37,413 nt of DNA from Nitrosomonas sp. (GCA_021774195.1 JAJFJJ010000109.1:1-37413); one strand, 5' to 3'; numbered from the stretch's first letter, positions 17,799 through 26,416 are shown. Translations and numbers: made by a program. Notes: generated from the sequence alone by a model not told the origin.

Positions 17799-18812
17799 TT
17801 ATCGATAACCGGCTCGATCCATCAATTTAACCGCCTCGATCTGTAATTCGCCAGCTTTTATAAGATTTATTGGGTTTTGTTTAAAATCTCCCCAGGTCGC
17901 CACAAACGGATCGGGCGCTATTTCTGGATTAACCGGGTATTCCATATTCACATCAGCAAATAAATTTTGCGCTTTATCTGAAGACAAGAATTCCAGTAAC
18001 TTAATTGCCGCTCGTTCATTACGAGCATGGCGGGTAACACCAGCACCGGAAATATTGACATGCACACCACTATTTTCTTGATTCGGCCAGAAAACTGCCA
18101 ATGGCAATGAAGGATCTTTTTTCATCAAGCGGCCATAGTAATAAGTATTGACAATCGTCACATCACATCGACCAGCTGCTACAAATTCCATCGCACGGGT
18201 ATCATCAGACACTGGATCAACTGCCAAATTACCCACCCAGCCTCGTATAATCTGCTCTGTTTTTTCCTCGCCGTGTTCGGCAATCATCATCGCCACTAGC
18301 GATTGGTTATACACCTTCTTAGAAGTCCGCAGACACAATCTCTTATTCCATTGTGGTCCCGCTAAATCTTCGTAAGTGGAAAGTTTTGCAGGATCAACTC
18401 TCCTGGTATTATAAATCAGCGTTCTAGCACGTATGGACAAACCAAACCACTCATTATTTGGATCACGCAAATGCTCCGGAATATTAGCTGATATCACCTC
18501 CGAGGAAATGGGTCTTAACAATTTCGCCTGTGCAGCCGCCCATAAATTACCGGCATCTGCTGTGATAAACATATCCGCCGGTGTGTTTCTGCCTTCCGCT
18601 TTAAGACGGGCCAGTAGCGCACCTTCTTTGTCTGTTGTGTACTTCACCTGTATGCCTGTTTCCTTAGTAAACTCATCAAACATCGGTTTAATCAATCGCT
18701 CAGTCCTCGCCGAATAAACAACCACCTCCTCTGCGAGAACCGGGGGTATAACAAACAGGGAGATGAAACAAGACAAAGCAATAGCAAAATAATACTGGTG
18801 ACTTCTTAACAT
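17799..18812 (-). CDS. fbpA: Periplasmic iron(III)-binding protein
   Basis: Captures ferric iron in the periplasm and hands it to FbpB. The start is placed at ATG 18812 (337 residues), with GGAAG 8 nt upstream and a signal peptide MLRSHQYYFAIALSCFISLF ending at VLAEE; an in-frame ATG at 18887 would add a second hydrophobic stretch and is unlikely. The mature N-terminus VVVYSARTERLIKPMFDEF and the double-tyrosine iron-binding motif NTYYYGRL are those of the FbpA/FutA/SfuA family. A Fur-box-like sequence lies 60-75 bp upstream. Confidence 0.92.
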   Translation of the reverse strand: MLRSHQYYFAIALSCFISLFVIPPVLAEEVVVYSARTERLIKPMFDEFTKETGIQVKYTTDKEGALLARLKAEGRNTPADMFITADAGNLWAAAQAKLLRPISSEVISANIPEHLRDPNNEWFGLSIRARTLIYNTRRVDPAKLSTYEDLAGPQWNKRLCLRTSKKVYNQSLVAMMIAEHGEEKTEQIIRGWVGNLAVDPVSDDTRAMEFVAAGRCDVTIVNTYYYGRLMKKDPSLPLAVFWPNQENSGVHVNISGAGVTRHARNERAAIKLLEFLSSDKAQNLFADVNMEYPVNPEIAPDPFVATWGDFKQNPINLIKAGELQIEAVKLMDRAGYR

Positions 18813-18871
18813 GAAAAGACTTCCAAACAAGTAGAAAAGAATAGAATAACGAACAGGCACTATATTACGAA

Positions 18872-18886
18872 TAAGAACAATTATCA
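18872..18886 (-). promoter_or_regulatory. Candidate Fur box upstream of fbpA
   Basis: On the minus strand TGATAATTGTTCTTA matches the 7-1-7 Fur inverted repeat TGATAATnATTATCA at 11 of 14 positions, with a perfect left half. It lies 60 bp before the fbpA start, where iron repression would be expected. AT-rich background makes chance matches possible. Confidence 0.35.
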
Positions 18887-18934
18887 ATTAATCACTTGAG
18901 AACTTCACTTTCCTCAGAAATACTAGTACTCCGT

Positions 18935-19690
18935 CTACTTGAAATTGTACAGAGACATATCAACATGACCCACCAAAGGCAACTTAACCCCCCACGGATC
19001 ACGTGTAACACCGAAGGTCAAACCAAGTAAATTAAGCTCCAAACCTTCCACGCTACTAACTAAAACACCAAACAAACCAAACACAGAGAATTGAAGGCCA
19101 GTTCCACTTGGTGGCAATGATATAAATCTGTAACCCAGATAATCCTTTCCTATTGCGGTTGGTGGTAGATCAAGCGCCAATTCAGGCACAGCACGTGAAA
19201 CCCATGCTGTGAAAGTATTTGAGTTAGGTCCCGGCCAGACCGTATAGCGCCGTGCATAGGGATATTCATACGCCACTTGATCAATACGTTGAATCAACTC
19301 ATCCACACCGGCACCTTTTTTCTCGGCCAACACGACGGGCATGCTCCCATACCAACGTCGATCAGGGACATTGTCATAAACCGCTAACACAGACAGTCGA
19401 CGACGCTGTCGCCAACCAATGACTTCATAGATCGTATAGGTGTCTGCATCGGACGGTTTGACCGCAAACCAAGTATGAATACCAAAGTAACCGCGCCAGC
19501 CATACGCACGTGCGCCATAAACTTGTATGATTGCTTCCGGGGTAACTGCTGGGTCGGGAGCAAGACCGGCGGAGTCACGGCTTGTTGTCCACCACTTTGC
19601 GTGAACCTCATAAGCTACAGTAGTAAAAACAAAACTAACCAGTAATAAAACCACGACCTTCAGGTTTCTTAAGTGGTTTCTATTATTCAC
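18935..19690 (-). CDS. DUF3750 family exported protein
   Basis: A 251-residue protein of unknown function with an N-terminal membrane/signal segment (about 10-31). The conserved blocks WRGYFGIHTWFAVKP, YEVIGWRQRRR and YARRYTVWPGPNSNTF match DUF3750 as I know it; the last has a papain-like or amidase-like flavour (His, Asn, Ser-rich) but no activity is established. The start is GTG 19690. Its ribosome binding site GAGGGG lies inside a sequence that matches the end of repeat family C at 15 of 17 positions. Upstream is the repeat island at 19691-19999. Confidence 0.78.
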   Translation of the reverse strand: MNNRNHLRNLKVVVLLLVSFVFTTVAYEVHAKWWTTSRDSAGLAPDPAVTPEAIIQVYGARAYGWRGYFGIHTWFAVKPSDADTYTIYEVIGWRQRRRLSVLAVYDNVPDRRWYGSMPVVLAEKKGAGVDELIQRIDQVAYEYPYARRYTVWPGPNSNTFTAWVSRAVPELALDLPPTAIGKDYLGYRFISLPPSGTGLQFSVFGLFGVLVSSVEGLELNLLGLTFGVTRDPWGVKLPLVGHVDMSLYNFK

Positions 19691-19707
19691 CCTAAACCCC
19701 TCAGTTG
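19691..19707. repeat. Solo end of repeat family C
   Basis: CCTAAACCCCTCAGTTG matches the right end of the complete C element at 34418-34434 (read on the minus strand) at 15 of 17 positions. Read leftward it supplies the GAGGGG ribosome binding site of the DUF3750 gene. No partner end is visible nearby. Confidence 0.5.
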
Positions 19708-19731
19708 CTGAGATTCAAACACTGAACAAAT

Positions 19732-19999
19732 GTAACTTTCCTGCTTGCTCAAAGCACAAAATTCGAGTTTACACGTGTAAATGATCATTTTGTGCCGCAG
19801 AAATGTTGAACACTAAGAGGCTGTCCGAGAATAGTGATCGTAGCGAGGGGAAGTAATTTTGAGGCAGATTTTTTGATCATTTGAGGCGAATAGTTGTTTT
19901 ATTTAACGAAAATGATCGGAAAATCTGGCCAAAATAGCTTTCCCGCAGTAGATCACTCTATTCTCGGACAGCCTGACTAGGGGTAAACTAAATAATCAC
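19732..19999 (+). repeat. Repeat family B, copy 1, interrupted by element A
   Basis: Decayed copy of the B repeat in the same orientation as the copy at 37297. It keeps the 36-bp core (19757-19792), a shortened left end (from 19732) and a right end that resumes after element A at CTAGGGGTAA (19977 on) and stops at 19999. When element A and one CTA are removed, the right arm is the same length (35 bp) as that of the copy at 37297. The right end overlaps the stop codon of the symporter gene. Confidence 0.75.
19816..19976. mobile_element. 161-bp MITE-like hairpin element A, flanked by CTA
   Basis: Terminal inverted repeats start AGGCTGTCCGAGAATAG (19818 on) and are mirrored at 19951-19974. The inner arms also pair (CAGATTTTTTGATCATTT against AAATGATCGGAAAATCTG), so almost the whole element can fold into one hairpin. 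It has no coding capacity. CTA flanks it at 19813-19815 and 19977-19979, reading as a 3-bp target duplication inside repeat B. Ends of this type occur in IS5-like elements, so it is probably moved by such a transposase in trans (inference). Confidence 0.8.
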
Positions 20000-21438
20000 T
20001 GCTTTGATTCCTTCAAGTTTTTCAAATAGATTCGCAAATCTTTTTTAACTTCCGGAGCCAATAGATATAACCCAATGATATTTGGAATTGCCATGGCAAA
20101 AATCATTGAGTCTGTAAATAAAATAATGTTCGATAATTGAGTCGATGCACCGATCACGATAAATAAACAAAACATCAATTTATAAGTGTTTTCGACCACA
20201 TCATATTCTCCAAACAAATAGGTCGCACATTTAAGACCATAGTAAGACCAGGAAATCATTGTTGAGTAGGCAAACATAAACACGGTCAACGATAGAACAT
20301 AAGGAAACCACGAGATTCCTGAAGCAAAAGCACGTGAGGTCAACTCAACGCCTTCAATACCATTACCTTCAACATAGGTACCTGAAATGACAATAACCAA
20401 CGCGGTCACCATGCAAATCACCACGGTATCAATAAATGGCCCAAGCATGCCAACCATGCCCTGACTAACTGGCACATCAGTTTTGACTGCGCTATGCGCA
20501 ATTGCTGATGAACCTAAACCCGCTTCATTGGAAAAAGTCGCTCGTTGCACACCCATCAACAATGCACCCATCAAAGCACCAATCCCTGCCTCTGGATATA
20601 ATGCCATTTCAAAAATAGTCTGGATCGCATCGGGAATGGTCGCATAATGCATACCAATCACAACGAAACCTGCAAGAATATAAGTAATCGCCATAATCGG
20701 CACAACCCGGCTAGCCACCGCAGCGATCCATTGAATGCCACCAATGATGACCAAGCCAACCAAAATGGCCATAAATACGCCAAACAGCCAACCCCGCTCA
20801 GCCAAAAAACCCGTATTACCACCAGTAACAATCATTGCTTGTTGATACGCTTGATTAGCCTGAAACAAGGCGCCAGCACCAACTGTTCCACCAATACAAC
20901 ACACCGCAAACAGTCCAGCCATAAATTTGCCCGTACGCGGCTTTTTAAGCCGCTCAAAAGCACTACGCAAATAATACATGGGACCGCCTGATATGGCCTC
21001 CGGATGACGTTTTGATCCATGCTGGCGGTATTTCACGCCCAAAGTGACTTCGACAAACTTAGTCGACATACCAAACAGGCCCATAATCGCCATCCAAAAT
21101 GCGGCGCCAGGACCACCCACAGAAATCGCGACCGCTACACCAGCGATATTTCCCAAACCAACCGTGCCAGACAAGGAAGTCATCAACGCCTGGAAACGAT
21201 TAATTTCACCATCAGCATTTTTGTTATCGAATTTTCCACGCAATACTTCAATCGCATGGCCAAAACACCGAACATTAATAAACCCCAAATAAACCGTAAA
21301 AAATAACGCGGCCAGAACCAACCAAACTAATACCAGTTTAATCTCGAGTCCCATCAGTGGGACACTGTAAAAAATGACTGATGCGACAGCATTTGAGATG
21401 GGCTCAAATGCTGTATCAATTGCTCTATCGATTTCCAT
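19996..21438 (-). CDS. Alanine/glycine:sodium symporter (AGCS family)
   Basis: Inner-membrane sodium-coupled importer of alanine or glycine. The 480-residue protein has about 11 membrane segments and the AGCS signature SLSGTVGLGNIAGVAVAI near residues 88-106, with GGPMYYL and SNEAGLGSSAIAHS later, both typical. The TGA stop lies within the right end of repeat B copy 1, so a repeat insertion may have set the C-terminus. Start ATG 21438 is preceded by GGAG at a long spacing. Specificity between alanine and glycine cannot be read from sequence. Confidence 0.92.
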   Translation of the reverse strand: MEIDRAIDTAFEPISNAVASVIFYSVPLMGLEIKLVLVWLVLAALFFTVYLGFINVRCFGHAIEVLRGKFDNKNADGEINRFQALMTSLSGTVGLGNIAGVAVAISVGGPGAAFWMAIMGLFGMSTKFVEVTLGVKYRQHGSKRHPEAISGGPMYYLRSAFERLKKPRTGKFMAGLFAVCCIGGTVGAGALFQANQAYQQAMIVTGGNTGFLAERGWLFGVFMAILVGLVIIGGIQWIAAVASRVVPIMAITYILAGFVVIGMHYATIPDAIQTIFEMALYPEAGIGALMGALLMGVQRATFSNEAGLGSSAIAHSAVKTDVPVSQGMVGMLGPFIDTVVICMVTALVIVISGTYVEGNGIEGVELTSRAFASGISWFPYVLSLTVFMFAYSTMISWSYYGLKCATYLFGEYDVVENTYKLMFCLFIVIGASTQLSNIILFTDSMIFAMAIPNIIGLYLLAPEVKKDLRIYLKNLKESKQ

Positions 21439-21698
21439 TAAATTAAAAACTCCTTCAATACAACGTCAATTAGTGGCTCAATTCACGTCGTACCGCTTTG
21501 ACTTTATTAACCACCATTTATTGCCAATCTTCAGAAAGGAAGACAAAAACCGGTTTTACCTGGCAATACGATTCCATCGATAGCAGGTAAACTCTAAAAA
21601 TTATTTTGCACCCTCATTCTATAACCCGACATTCTGCCATATTTTACTTAAGTAATGGATGCTCATACCTTCGCCAATTTCTTAACCAGGGTGGTTTT

Positions 21699-22541
21699 AT
21701 GCCTCTCATGAACAAAATCAACCTTAGTTTTTTTATTTCATGGTGCCTGATTTCACAACTGGCCATCGCGACAGAAGTATATCGAAGTGAAGACGCCCAA
21801 GGCCGGGTCACTTACTCAGACCAAAATACTGTCGGCTCAACACAAATTGTTATACCCGACAAACCTTATCGCACACTGAAATTTGTCAAACGGGTCTATG
21901 ATGGTGACACGATTATTCTTGAGGACGGACAACGAGTCCGGTTATTAGGCGTCAACACACCGGAAATAGAAAGTCGTTTTCGAGCAAGTGAATCTGGCGG
22001 CGTCGCTGCTAAAGAATGGTTGCAACAACAAATACAAAAACAAGGCAAAAAAGTGTATTTGGCGCTTGATGAAGAGAAACATGATCGATACAAGCGGTTG
22101 TTAGCACATATCTACTTGCCGGATGGTAAACATTTGAATTTGGCTTTAATTGAAAACGGATTAGGCGTTATTAATATCATCCCGCCCAATATCCGTCACG
22201 CCGACAAGATGCTTAAAGCACAGCAACAAGCTGAAGAACGACATTTAGGTGTTTGGTCCATTCCGAATTATCAGCCTCGCCCACTCGCTCAAATTACTGA
22301 TCAACGAAAAGGATGGCAACGTTTTATTGGTACGGCAAAATCAATTAAACAAAGCAGAAAATATACGCGACTAATTTTTGATCACAATACGGTTGTTCTA
22401 ATTGCCAATGACAATCTTAAATTATTTCCAAAACTAGAAAAGTATCTTGGGGAGGAAATTGAAATCCGTGGATGGGTATCTCGAAGTAAAGAACAGCGCT
22501 CCATCTTAATTCATCACCCCAGCGCACTGTTATTTCGCTAG
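21699..22541 (+). CDS. Secreted thermonuclease-like nuclease with DUF4124 N-terminus
   Basis: Predicted exported nuclease of 280 residues. Start ATG 21699 is chosen for its AGGGTGG site and the signal peptide that follows; an ATG at 21606 would add a non-signal leader. After the signal comes a short DUF4124-type segment (TEVYRSEDAQGRVTYSDQ), then the staphylococcal-nuclease fold (about 62-207) with calcium Asp residues in YDGDT (D68, D70), R81 and E89 in RLLGVNTPE and R133 in RYKRLLAHIYL, matching catalytic Arg35, Glu43 and Arg87. The last 70 residues look like an OB-fold domain. It probably degrades extracellular or periplasmic DNA or RNA. Confidence 0.88.
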   Translation: MPLMNKINLSFFISWCLISQLAIATEVYRSEDAQGRVTYSDQNTVGSTQIVIPDKPYRTLKFVKRVYDGDTIILEDGQRVRLLGVNTPEIESRFRASESGGVAAKEWLQQQIQKQGKKVYLALDEEKHDRYKRLLAHIYLPDGKHLNLALIENGLGVINIIPPNIRHADKMLKAQQQAEERHLGVWSIPNYQPRPLAQITDQRKGWQRFIGTAKSIKQSRKYTRLIFDHNTVVLIANDNLKLFPKLEKYLGEEIEIRGWVSRSKEQRSILIHHPSALLFR

Positions 22542-22554
22542 AAAGCAATCCAGC

Positions 22555-23238
22555 CTAAAACCCGCCGTATCGATTGCGCTTCCTAAAACTGATTTTAGGA
22601 ATAATTAGCCCCAATAGCAGCCCACCAAACAACACTAGAGCGCCGGTAACAAACCATTCTCTATCCTTATTGCTTCCCAACGCATCATTTTCTTGTTGCA
22701 ATTGGTTAAATTTCTGCGCTGTGACCGTTAATCGCTGACTCAATTCTTTATTTTGCATATCAATTGCTAACACATCAGCCGCAGTTCGTTTTATTTCTGT
22801 CAGTTGATCCTGCAATTGTCTATTTTCTTCCTCTAGCGCCTTAATCCGTTTATTCGCATCATCGTACTCATTTTTTATCGTATTAAATTGTGTGCGTAGC
22901 GAACTACCTTTCGCATCAGTATTAGTTAACTGTTGCGTTAACCGTTCTAATTGGGCTCTTGCAGCTGGCTCTCTCATCAAATAACGCGTCAATACCCAGC
23001 CTTCGGTGCCAGATGGTGTTTGCACTCTGGCATAACCAATCTCTTCGTCGATCTCAAGTATCTCAACCGCAGCGCCACTTTTCAGCATGCGCTGAATTGA
23101 ATGACTGCTACTTGGCCCGCTTCTCAAGGTAATCTCAAATTGATCCGTTACATAACGCGTATCCGCATAGGCTATTGATGATAAAAACAGACAAAAACTT
23201 AAGAAAACCTGCTGAGCAACAACATTACTTTTTTTCAT
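22555..23238 (-). CDS. SH3-domain membrane protein (TIGR04211-type)
   Basis: A 227-residue envelope protein: signal peptide (about 1-25), bacterial SH3 domain (about 28-90, with LRSGPSSSHSI and GWVLTRYL), a long coiled coil (about 95-190) and one C-terminal membrane segment followed by a basic tail KISFRKRNRYGGF. This layout matches the TIGR04211 family; function unknown, perhaps cell-wall-associated. It follows sdhA on the same strand after 81 bp, in the place where sdhB would be expected, and converges with the nuclease gene. Confidence 0.85.
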   Translation of the reverse strand: MKKSNVVAQQVFLSFCLFLSSIAYADTRYVTDQFEITLRSGPSSSHSIQRMLKSGAAVEILEIDEEIGYARVQTPSGTEGWVLTRYLMREPAARAQLERLTQQLTNTDAKGSSLRTQFNTIKNEYDDANKRIKALEEENRQLQDQLTEIKRTAADVLAIDMQNKELSQRLTVTAQKFNQLQQENDALGSNKDREWFVTGALVLFGGLLLGLIIPKISFRKRNRYGGF

Positions 23239-23319
23239 ATGTTTGAACTAAAGCCAGAATAAAATTATTAATATTAATACCGCATTCCAAAAAGACCCAG
23301 ATACTGGGACGCGAAAGTT

Positions 23320-25083
23320 TTAATATGTTCTCGCCTTCGGTGGAAAAGATTCAACCGTTAAAGGCTTCAATCGTACCGGCTTATAGTCGAGTCGGCGATC
23401 TTCGCTAAAATATAAGGTATGCTTTAACCATTTATCATCATCTCGCTGAGGGAAATCGTCTCGTGCATGCGCACCACGACTTTCACAACGTGCTTCCGCT
23501 GAAATCATTGTTGCCATAGCCACTTCAATCAGGTTGTCCAACTCTAACGCTTCTATGCGTGCCGTATTAAACACTTTGCTTTTATCGTTAATCTCAGTAC
23601 GATTAACACGCTCAGCCACATGCTTGATTTTCTCCACACCTTGTTGCAGCATATCTTCAAAACGAAAAACACCACAATAAGTCTGCATGGTCTTTGCGAG
23701 TGCTTGTTTCACTTCAGACACACGCTCGCCACCCTTCTCACTATCTAAACGCGCCAAACGTGCCATGGTTTTATCAGCCGCTTCATCGGTCAAAGGTTTA
23801 TGGTGTGGGTTTCTGGCTAAATCTTCTATGATCTGATTAGCAGCAGCACGCCCAAAAACAACCAAATCCAACAAGGAGTTCGTCCCTAAACGATTAGCAC
23901 CATGTACAGAAACACAAGCACACTCACCCACCGCATAGAATCCAGAAACCACTTCTTCCGGGCCTGTTTTATACGGCGCAACCACTTGCCCGTAAAAATT
24001 AGTGGGAATTCCACCCATCATGTAATGTGCTGTTGGAATCACGGGAATCGGATCATGAATCGGATCAACACGCGCAAATTTCATCGCCAATTCACGAATA
24101 CCAGGCAAACGCGACTTAATGATATCCGCACCCAAATGATCCAGTTTTAGTAGCAAGTGATCACGATCTTCGCCACAGCCCCTCCCTTCTTTAATCTCTA
24201 CGGTCATCGAACGCGCCACCACATCACGACTGGCCAAATCCTTTGCATTGGGTGCATAGCGCTCCATAAACCGTTCACCGGATTGATTGAGTAGATAACC
24301 ACCCTCGCCTCTTACCGCCTCGCTAATTAATACCCCGGCACCATGTACACCGGTTGGGTGAAATTGCCAAAACTCCATGTCTTCCAATGGAATACCGGCA
24401 CGCGCCGCCATACCCAAACCATCGCCAGTATTAATCAGTGCATTGGTACTCGCCTGGAAGATGCGCCCTGCGCCACCCGTTGCAAACAAAGTTGCTCTGG
24501 CTTGCATGATCATCACTTCACCTGTTTCCATCTCAAGCGCAGTAATACCTAACACATCTCCCTGTTCATCTCGAATCAGATCCAGCCCCATCCATTCAAC
24601 AAAGAACTGAGTATTCGCACTGACATTACGCTGATATAACGTGTGTAGTAACGCATGGCCAGTTCGGTCAGCTGCCGCACAAGATCGTGTCGCCTGCGCG
24701 CCACCAAAATTTTGTGATTGGCCACCAAACGGTCGTTGATAAATCTTGCCGTTCTCCAAACGGTCAAATGGCATTCCGAAATGCTCTAGCTCGTACACAA
24801 CTTCATTCGCCTGACGGCACATGAATTCAATCGCATCCTGGTCACCCAGATAATCTGAACCTTTTACCGTGTCGTACATGTGCCAATGCCAATTATCCTC
24901 TGTCACATTCCCCAACGAAGCGGCGATTCCACCTTGCGCAGAAACAGTATGTGACCGAGTGGGAAACACCTTTGACAACACCGCCACCTTCAGCCCGGCC
25001 TCCGACAGTTGCAACGCTGCACGCATACCCGCACCACCGGCACCAATAATGACTACATCAAATGTTCTTTTGGTTATTGCCAC
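23320..25083 (-). CDS. sdhA: Succinate dehydrogenase flavoprotein subunit
   Basis: Catalytic subunit oxidising succinate to fumarate and passing electrons to SdhB. Start GTG 25083, 1 nt after the sdhD stop, with GGAG upstream; it gives 587 residues, the family length. An upstream ATG at 25134 would read the end of sdhD. The FAD-binding GAGGAG (14-19), the flavin-linking histidine H45 in [10 protein letters not shown] and the active-site [21 protein letters not shown] region are intact. SdhB does not follow: the next gene is an SH3 protein. Confidence 0.96.
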   Translation of the reverse strand: MAITKRTFDVVIIGAGGAGMRAALQLSEAGLKVAVLSKVFPTRSHTVSAQGGIAASLGNVTEDNWHWHMYDTVKGSDYLGDQDAIEFMCRQANEVVYELEHFGMPFDRLENGKIYQRPFGGQSQNFGGAQATRSCAAADRTGHALLHTLYQRNVSANTQFFVEWMGLDLIRDEQGDVLGITALEMETGEVMIMQARATLFATGGAGRIFQASTNALINTGDGLGMAARAGIPLEDMEFWQFHPTGVHGAGVLISEAVRGEGGYLLNQSGERFMERYAPNAKDLASRDVVARSMTVEIKEGRGCGEDRDHLLLKLDHLGADIIKSRLPGIRELAMKFARVDPIHDPIPVIPTAHYMMGGIPTNFYGQVVAPYKTGPEEVVSGFYAVGECACVSVHGANRLGTNSLLDLVVFGRAAANQIIEDLARNPHHKPLTDEAADKTMARLARLDSEKGGERVSEVKQALAKTMQTYCGVFRFEDMLQQGVEKIKHVAERVNRTEINDKSKVFNTARIEALELDNLIEVAMATMISAEARCESRGAHARDDFPQRDDDKWLKHTLYFSEDRRLDYKPVRLKPLTVESFPPKARTY

Positions 25084-25084
25084 A

Positions 25085-25438
25085 TTAGCTCCACAAAATT
25101 TCAGCCGTCCAAACAAGATAAAACAGCAATGCAATAATCACCAATATCTGCGCTGTCAAACGAATGGCTGTTGGCTTCACGTAATCCATCAACACATTAC
25201 GAACACCGACCCAAGCATGCCAAAAAAGCGACAGAAAAAACAAGAAAGAGGCAATTCGCATCCATTGATTGGCAAAAACCGTCTGCCAAGCCACATGATC
25301 TTGCGGGGACACGATAAAAATAACAACCGCCAATACGATCAAATAAACAATCATCAATACAGCAGACACACGCTGCACCAACCAATCTTTTAGACCATAA
25401 TGCGCACCGGTTACAATCCGTTCAGTGTGTTTTACCAT
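25085..25438 (-). CDS. sdhD: Succinate dehydrogenase membrane anchor subunit SdhD
   Basis: Small hydrophobic anchor (117 residues, three membrane segments) that with SdhC binds haem b and ubiquinone. [18 protein letters not shown] (about 72-89) matches the SdhD haem-ligand helix of other bacteria. Its start overlaps the end of sdhC by 7 bp and its stop lies 1 nt before the sdhA start, so the three genes are translationally linked. Confidence 0.93.
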   Translation of the reverse strand: MVKHTERIVTGAHYGLKDWLVQRVSAVLMIVYLIVLAVVIFIVSPQDHVAWQTVFANQWMRIASFLFFLSLFWHAWVGVRNVLMDYVKPTAIRLTAQILVIIALLFYLVWTAEILWS

Positions 25439-25821
25439 ATTGCCATACCTATTAACAACGTCAGCAAAACGCCTGCTATCAGCACCACTCTACTCGTCAT
25501 GCGAGTTTGCTCTAGCGTAATACCAATATGCAAATCCAGTGCTAAATAACGAATTCCCGCGCATAAATGATGCAAAAAAAACCATAACCCCAGAAAACAA
25601 ACTGTTTTAATAATCGGATTCGATAAATAAACCAATAGTTGCTGATAACTTTGCTGGGAATCCAACATCATTTGGAAACCATATAAAATCAATGGAATGC
25701 CTGGAAAGAACAACAGAACACCACTGACTCTATGAAAAATAGACACAACTGCCGGTAAGGGAAGCTTGATCTTAAGGAGATTCAGATGTTTGGGGCGTTT
25801 ATTTTGCAATTTTACTTCCAT
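25432..25821 (-). CDS. sdhC: Succinate dehydrogenase cytochrome b556 subunit SdhC
   Basis: Membrane anchor binding haem b and quinone (129 residues, three membrane segments). SIFHRVSGVLLF and HHLCAGIRYLALD are the quinone-site and haem-ligand segments of the family. First gene of sdhCDA. Divergent from thiS with a 391-bp gap. Confidence 0.93.
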   Translation of the reverse strand: MEVKLQNKRPKHLNLLKIKLPLPAVVSIFHRVSGVLLFFPGIPLILYGFQMMLDSQQSYQQLLVYLSNPIIKTVCFLGLWFFLHHLCAGIRYLALDLHIGITLEQTRMTSRVVLIAGVLLTLLIGMAIW

Positions 25822-26212
25822 ATGCCATATAGGAAATTCTAAGGTAGAAGATTACAAAGCTCAGATAAAGTTCTAAATTAGCAATAAGTTTAGTCTGTTA
25901 TTTTGAACGACACAAGGCAAAACTGCGACCATGTTTCAATCACTTGAAATTTAAACTGTAATATCAGTATCAAGTAGACAGAGTACTAGTAAATCGCTCT
26001 TTTGCGTCATTTTAAACTTGATGCGCTTCATCGAACTAAGCCCGCATGATAAAATCGCTCTGGTTTTGTAACTACTCAGTATATTCCGGTAACTGTTCTG
26101 ATTGCCTCTAGAATTCATCAATTCAAGGCGCAAAATGATGGATTCTAGGCGTAAGCTGAATAGTTACCAGATTTTTATCATTAATATAGCACTTATCAAC
26201 ATTTATTTGCAC
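25822..26212. other. Intergenic region between sdhC and thiS
   Basis: About 390 bp with no supportable gene; open frames here are repeat shadows. Contents: AT-rich upstream region of sdhC (25822-25950), the phased end repeat of family B at 26068-26079, and the deleted B copy at 26089-26167. A short repeated word AAATCGCTCT appears at 25992-26001 and 26052-26061. No clear promoter, riboswitch or terminator was found. Confidence 0.5.
26068..26167 (+). repeat. Repeat family B, copy 4, lacking the core
   Basis: Both terminal arms are present (from GTAACTGTTCTG at 26089 to GAATAGTTAC ending 26167), but the 36-bp palindromic core and its flank are missing: CAAAATG runs straight into ATGG. The extra end repeat GTAACTACTCAG lies at 26068, 21 bp before the inner one. 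It ends 45 bp before the thiS start. Confidence 0.8.
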
Positions 26213-26416
26213 ATGATACAGCTCACTATAAACGGTCAAGCAGAACAATTCGACAACCCAATCAATGTCACACAACTCATTGATCATTTATCCCTACAAG
26301 GCAAACGAATTGCCATCGAGCGCAATGGCGAAATTGTTCCGCGCAGCCAATTTACCGATCAAATTTTGACTGATGGCGACCAGCTGGAAGTGGTCATCGC
26401 CGTCGGTGGCGGTTAA
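26213..26416 (+). CDS. thiS: Thiamine biosynthesis sulfur carrier protein ThiS
   Basis: Ubiquitin-like sulfur carrier: its C-terminal Gly is adenylated by ThiF, thiocarboxylated, and delivers sulfur to ThiG for the thiazole ring. The start is ATG 26213 (MIQLTINGQ), giving 67 residues ending in the required double glycine (VGGG). An in-frame ATG at 26102 lies inside repeat B and would add 37 repeat-derived residues, so it is rejected. Followed by thiG after 34 bp. Confidence 0.93.
   Translation: MIQLTINGQAEQFDNPINVTQLIDHLSLQGKRIAIERNGEIVPRSQFTDQILTDGDQLEVVIAVGGG

Noticed and set aside
26102..26212. N-terminal extension of 37 residues on ThiS
   Set aside because: It is translated repeat B plus AT-rich DNA; the ubiquitin-like domain starts at MIQLTINGQ and the family is about 66 residues long.
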